A DNA stretch of 64,000 bases. It comes from Bogoriella caseilytica (GTDB lineage: Bacteria; Actinomycetota; Actinomycetes; Actinomycetales; Actinomycetaceae). Shown piece by piece: positions 61,950-64,000 of this stretch. The stretch lies in assembly GCF_003752405.1 (NCBI RefSeq), contig NZ_RKHK01000001.1:620001-684000 (forward strand), written 5' to 3'. Position numbers and translations under genes: made by a program. The notes below the pieces were generated by a model. The model saw only the letters and a program-made list of their open reading frames with translations, did not search any database and was not told the origin of the DNA. How positions within the stretch are numbered: position 1 is the first letter of the stretch; each line of letters starts with the position of its first letter.

Positions 61950-62789
61950 AGTGCACAGCGAGCACGAAGCGTGCGGGGGGCCCAGGTTCTGATCACCGGC
62001 GCGAATCGCGGCATGGGCCGCCTGTTCGCGTTGCAGGCCGCAGCCGAGGGAGCCTCACGGCTGGTGCTGTGGGGCCGCGAGGCCGAGAGCCTGGAGTCGG
62101 TCGCGGCCGAGGCGCGAAGCATCGAGCCCGCCGTCGAGGTGGAGATCGGAGTGGCTGACCTTGCCGACTTCCTCGCCGTTGACGACCTCGTGGCGGATCT
62201 GCTGGAAGCCGGCCGGGCGCCGGATGTCCTGATCAACAACGCCGGCATGGTCTCCTCCAACACGATGGCGTGGCAGCAGGACCCCGACGAGGCGATCCGC
62301 ACGCTCTCGGTCAACACCGTGGCACCGATCCGGATCAGCGGGCGCCTGCTCCCCGCGATGATCGCCGACGCACCCCGCCAGAAGCGCATCCTGAACGTCG
62401 CTTCGGCTTCGGCGCTGACGCCGGTGCCGCGGGCCGCTGCGTACGCGGGGTCGAAGGCTGCCCTGGCGCACTGGTCGGACACTCTGCGCACCGAGTTGAT
62501 GCTGGCCGGTCACACACACATCGCAGTGACGACCTACAACCCTGGCTTCGTGGACACCGGAATGTTCGCCGGGACCACCTCCATCGGCCTCACCCCGCAC
62601 CTGAGCCCGGAGCGAGCCGTGGAGATCGGCTGGAAGGCGATGCTGGCCGGCCGTGCCGAGACGGTCGCACCATCGTTGGTGCACATCGCCCGGGGCGCGC
62701 GGGCATTCTTGCCCGCCCCGGCCTTCGACGCCCTGGCGCGCAGCCTCGGCGTCTACTCCTCGATGGACACCTTCACGGGGCGGTTGTAG
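61947..62789 (+). CDS. Short-chain dehydrogenase/reductase
   Basis: This is a 280-residue classical SDR. The cofactor motif is ITGANRGMGRLFA (TGxxxGxG), then VLINNAGM, and the catalytic Ser/Tyr/Lys lie in NVASASALTPVPRAAAYAGSK. The C-terminal region TYNPGFVDTGMF is typical. The substrate is unknown; the sequence resembles SDRs acting on lipids or retinol-like substrates. It lies 58 bases after pmt but has its own promoter box. Confidence 0.9.
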   Translation: MSAQRARSVRGAQVLITGANRGMGRLFALQAAAEGASRLVLWGREAESLESVAAEARSIEPAVEVEIGVADLADFLAVDDLVADLLEAGRAPDVLINNAGMVSSNTMAWQQDPDEAIRTLSVNTVAPIRISGRLLPAMIADAPRQKRILNVASASALTPVPRAAAYAGSKAALAHWSDTLRTELMLAGHTHIAVTTYNPGFVDTGMFAGTTSIGLTPHLSPERAVEIGWKAMLAGRAETVAPSLVHIARGARAFLPAPAFDALARSLGVYSSMDTFTGRL

Positions 62790-62817
62790 GCGGCGCGTTC
62801 TGCGGCGCTAGCCTCAC

Positions 62818-62858
62818 CGGGTAGGAAGACTGGCGCTCAGAGTCAGTTTCCTAACCCG
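62818..62858. terminator. Probable bidirectional hairpin between SDR and ArsR genes
   Basis: CGGGT-AGGAA and GACT pair with AGTC and TTCCT-A-ACCCG around a 9-nt loop, with small bulges, between two convergent genes. The gap 62790-62930 has no gene. Confidence 0.45.
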
Positions 62859-62930
62859 TTGCCTCTACGGGCGCGTACGTCGCCGCCGTGGGCGGGGGCG
62901 TTGCCGCCATGGGCGCGGCCGCCGGCACAC

Positions 62931-63539
62931 TCAGTGCGCCGAGGTGCCATCCCAGTCACGGACGGCGAAGAGACTCACGTCCCAGGTGCGCCGGCCTGTC
63001 TCCGGTTTCCTGCGGCCCTGTTCCCCGAAGCGCGTCAGGACCTCGCCGAGTTCGACCAACAGTGCGGTGAGTTCGTCGTGCGTGAGGGTCAGGGTCGTGG
63101 CGAGGAACTCGGCCTTGAGGGCCTCCGCACGCTCATCCTGCGGAACCTCGAGCACAGCCTCGGCCTGGCGGAAGGCCTCAGCCAGCCGCCTGGCCTGCTC
63201 CTGGTGCTGCACGTGCAGGAATCCCGCCACCTCGGGTCCGCTGTGGTCCAGGAAGGCCGGACCAGGGACGGCCTCCCAGTAGCTCTCGCGCCGGTCCCCC
63301 TGCCCGGGCACGCGACGGGCGAGACCGGCCTTCTCCAACGCACGCAGGTGAAAGCTCACCGAGTTCGGTGCCGACCCCACTTGTTCCGCGAGTGTGGAAA
63401 CGCGCGCGACCTCCACCGCGCCCAGCAGTTCAAGGAGACGACGTCGCACGGGGTGGGACAGGGCCTTCAGGGCAGCGGAGCTGAGGGCGTGTGCTCCGCC
63501 GCCGGACGTGCCCGGGCCGGCGCCGTCTCGATGGTTCAT
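62931..63539 (-). CDS. ArsR/winged-helix transcriptional regulator
   Basis: This is a 202-residue protein. The HTH includes ALSHPVRRRLLELLGAVEVA and VGSAPNSVSFHLRALEKAGL, with wing PGQGDRRESYWEAV. The C-terminal half is helical, as in ArsR-like regulators of transporter genes. No metal-binding Cys cluster is seen. It lies 39 bases downstream of, and on the same strand as, the truncated MFS gene, so it probably regulates that exporter. Confidence 0.87.
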   Translation of the reverse strand: MNHRDGAGPGTSGGGAHALSSAALKALSHPVRRRLLELLGAVEVARVSTLAEQVGSAPNSVSFHLRALEKAGLARRVPGQGDRRESYWEAVPGPAFLDHSGPEVAGFLHVQHQEQARRLAEAFRQAEAVLEVPQDERAEALKAEFLATTLTLTHDELTALLVELGEVLTRFGEQGRRKPETGRRTWDVSLFAVRDWDGTSAH

Positions 63540-63578
63540 CCCGGCAATCCCCCGCTCCTCGACGATCCGGTCCGGCGA

Positions 63579-64000
63579 TCAGTCCTGGAGATCGCCAGCG
63601 TGACGTTCACCGTAACGTTCCCAGGCCTCAGGCTTCGGTATCGAACGGATTCGGGAGGCCATCGCCAGGAGGATCGCCACCGCGAAGCTCGCTGCGAACG
63701 CACCCACGGTCGCACGCATCCCGAACTCGGCCACGCCCCACCCAGCGAGCAGAGTCGCCGCCGGCGTCGTGGCCAGGCTCAGCATGGACACGGCCGAGCC
63801 CACACGCCCCTGCAGTCGCGTCGGAGTGATGGCCATGACAAACCCGATGGCGGCAGCGTTCACGCTCGGAACGGCACAGAACGCGACAAAGAGCCCCAGC
63901 AACGTGAACGCCGGGGCCGTCACGAGAGGCAGTGATCCCAGGGCGAGTGCCTGCACCAGGAACCCGCCGATCAGCAATCGGCCCGTGGCGACCCGCGAGA
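63579..64000 (-). CDS. MFS transporter (partial, C-terminal part)
   Basis: The reading frame is open to the right edge, so the N-terminal two thirds lie outside the window. The visible ~140 residues have four to five hydrophobic helices and the loop ITPTRLQGRVGSAVSMLSLA, typical of the second half of MFS exporters (enterobactin-exporter-like). The tail after the last helix is KPEAWERYGERH. It is followed on the same strand by an ArsR-type regulator. Confidence 0.82.
   Translation of the reverse strand, partial: SRVATGRLLIGGFLVQALALGSLPLVTAPAFTLLGLFVAFCAVPSVNAAAIGFVMAITPTRLQGRVGSAVSMLSLATTPAATLLAGWGVAEFGMRATVGAFAASFAVAILLAMASRIRSIPKPEAWERYGERHAGDLQD

Overview
The window is high-GC chromosomal DNA from an actinobacterium. 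The evidence is frequent GTG starts, Rpf-type cell-wall hydrolases, DUF501 and FtsB-like genes next to eno, an actinobacterial Mrp operon, and repeated TANNNT boxes placed 6-7 nt before start codons. The ara and fucose genes and the gene order fit a Micrococcales soil-type organism (Ruania/Beutenbergia-like), but the genus is a guess. No phage, insertion sequence, integron or CRISPR array was seen, and no intergenic gap exceeds about 260 bases.

Layout. 1-7892 (minus): the end of a Bax inhibitor-1 family gene, a type II NADH dehydrogenase, and a translationally coupled Na+/H+ antiporter operon mrpA(B)CDEFG. 8121-9209 (plus): ppx and an odd short tRNA with a UAA anticodon. 9250-24583 (mostly minus): a housekeeping block with a small membrane protein, an F420-type oxidoreductase, DUF501, FtsB-like, eno, a SurA-N-like lipoprotein, mfd, pth, rplY, prs, glmU, tRNA-Gln, tetR, a divergent marR, ispE and rsmA. 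24638-41768: an accessory catabolic island with an MFS exporter, an SRPBCC-TIGR01777 fusion, araB-araD-araA with a LacI-type regulator, a GH5 glycosidase, and an L-fucoside cluster (aldo/keto reductase, FucU-like mutarotase, LacI regulator, sugar ABC transporter, GH29 alpha-L-fucosidase). 41868-50434: an ABC-F ATPase, then rpfB-like, a second wall hydrolase, ldh, tatD and metG. 50474-52616: nfo-type endonuclease IV, nicotinamidase and a VOC protein. 52630-59195 (minus): a probable iron-compound uptake operon (FecCD permease, ATPase, binding protein and a heterodimeric ABC permease-ATPase pair) behind a Fur-like box. 59335-64000: rsmI, a PMT-family mannosyltransferase, an SDR, an ArsR regulator and a truncated MFS gene.

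How it fits together. The housekeeping genes match the M. tuberculosis Rv1007c-Rv1026 neighbourhood (metS-tatD-rpfB-ksgA-ispE ... pth-rplY-prsA-glmU ... mfd ... eno-DivIC-DUF501-ppx), but here rpf and rsmA are separated by the sugar island. Two sugar regulons can be read from promoter architecture. An ATCGTT-N6-AACGAT repeat covers the -10 of araB, and a GAAACGTTTC-type operator sits both in a divergent GH5/aldo-keto promoter and before the fucoside ABC transporter. No clearly novel multi-gene system was found. The most distinctive points are the class I-shaped tRNA with a UAA anticodon, the leaderless promoter set, the shared LacI operator, and the Fur-box-controlled operon that combines an importer with an exporter-fold ABC pair.
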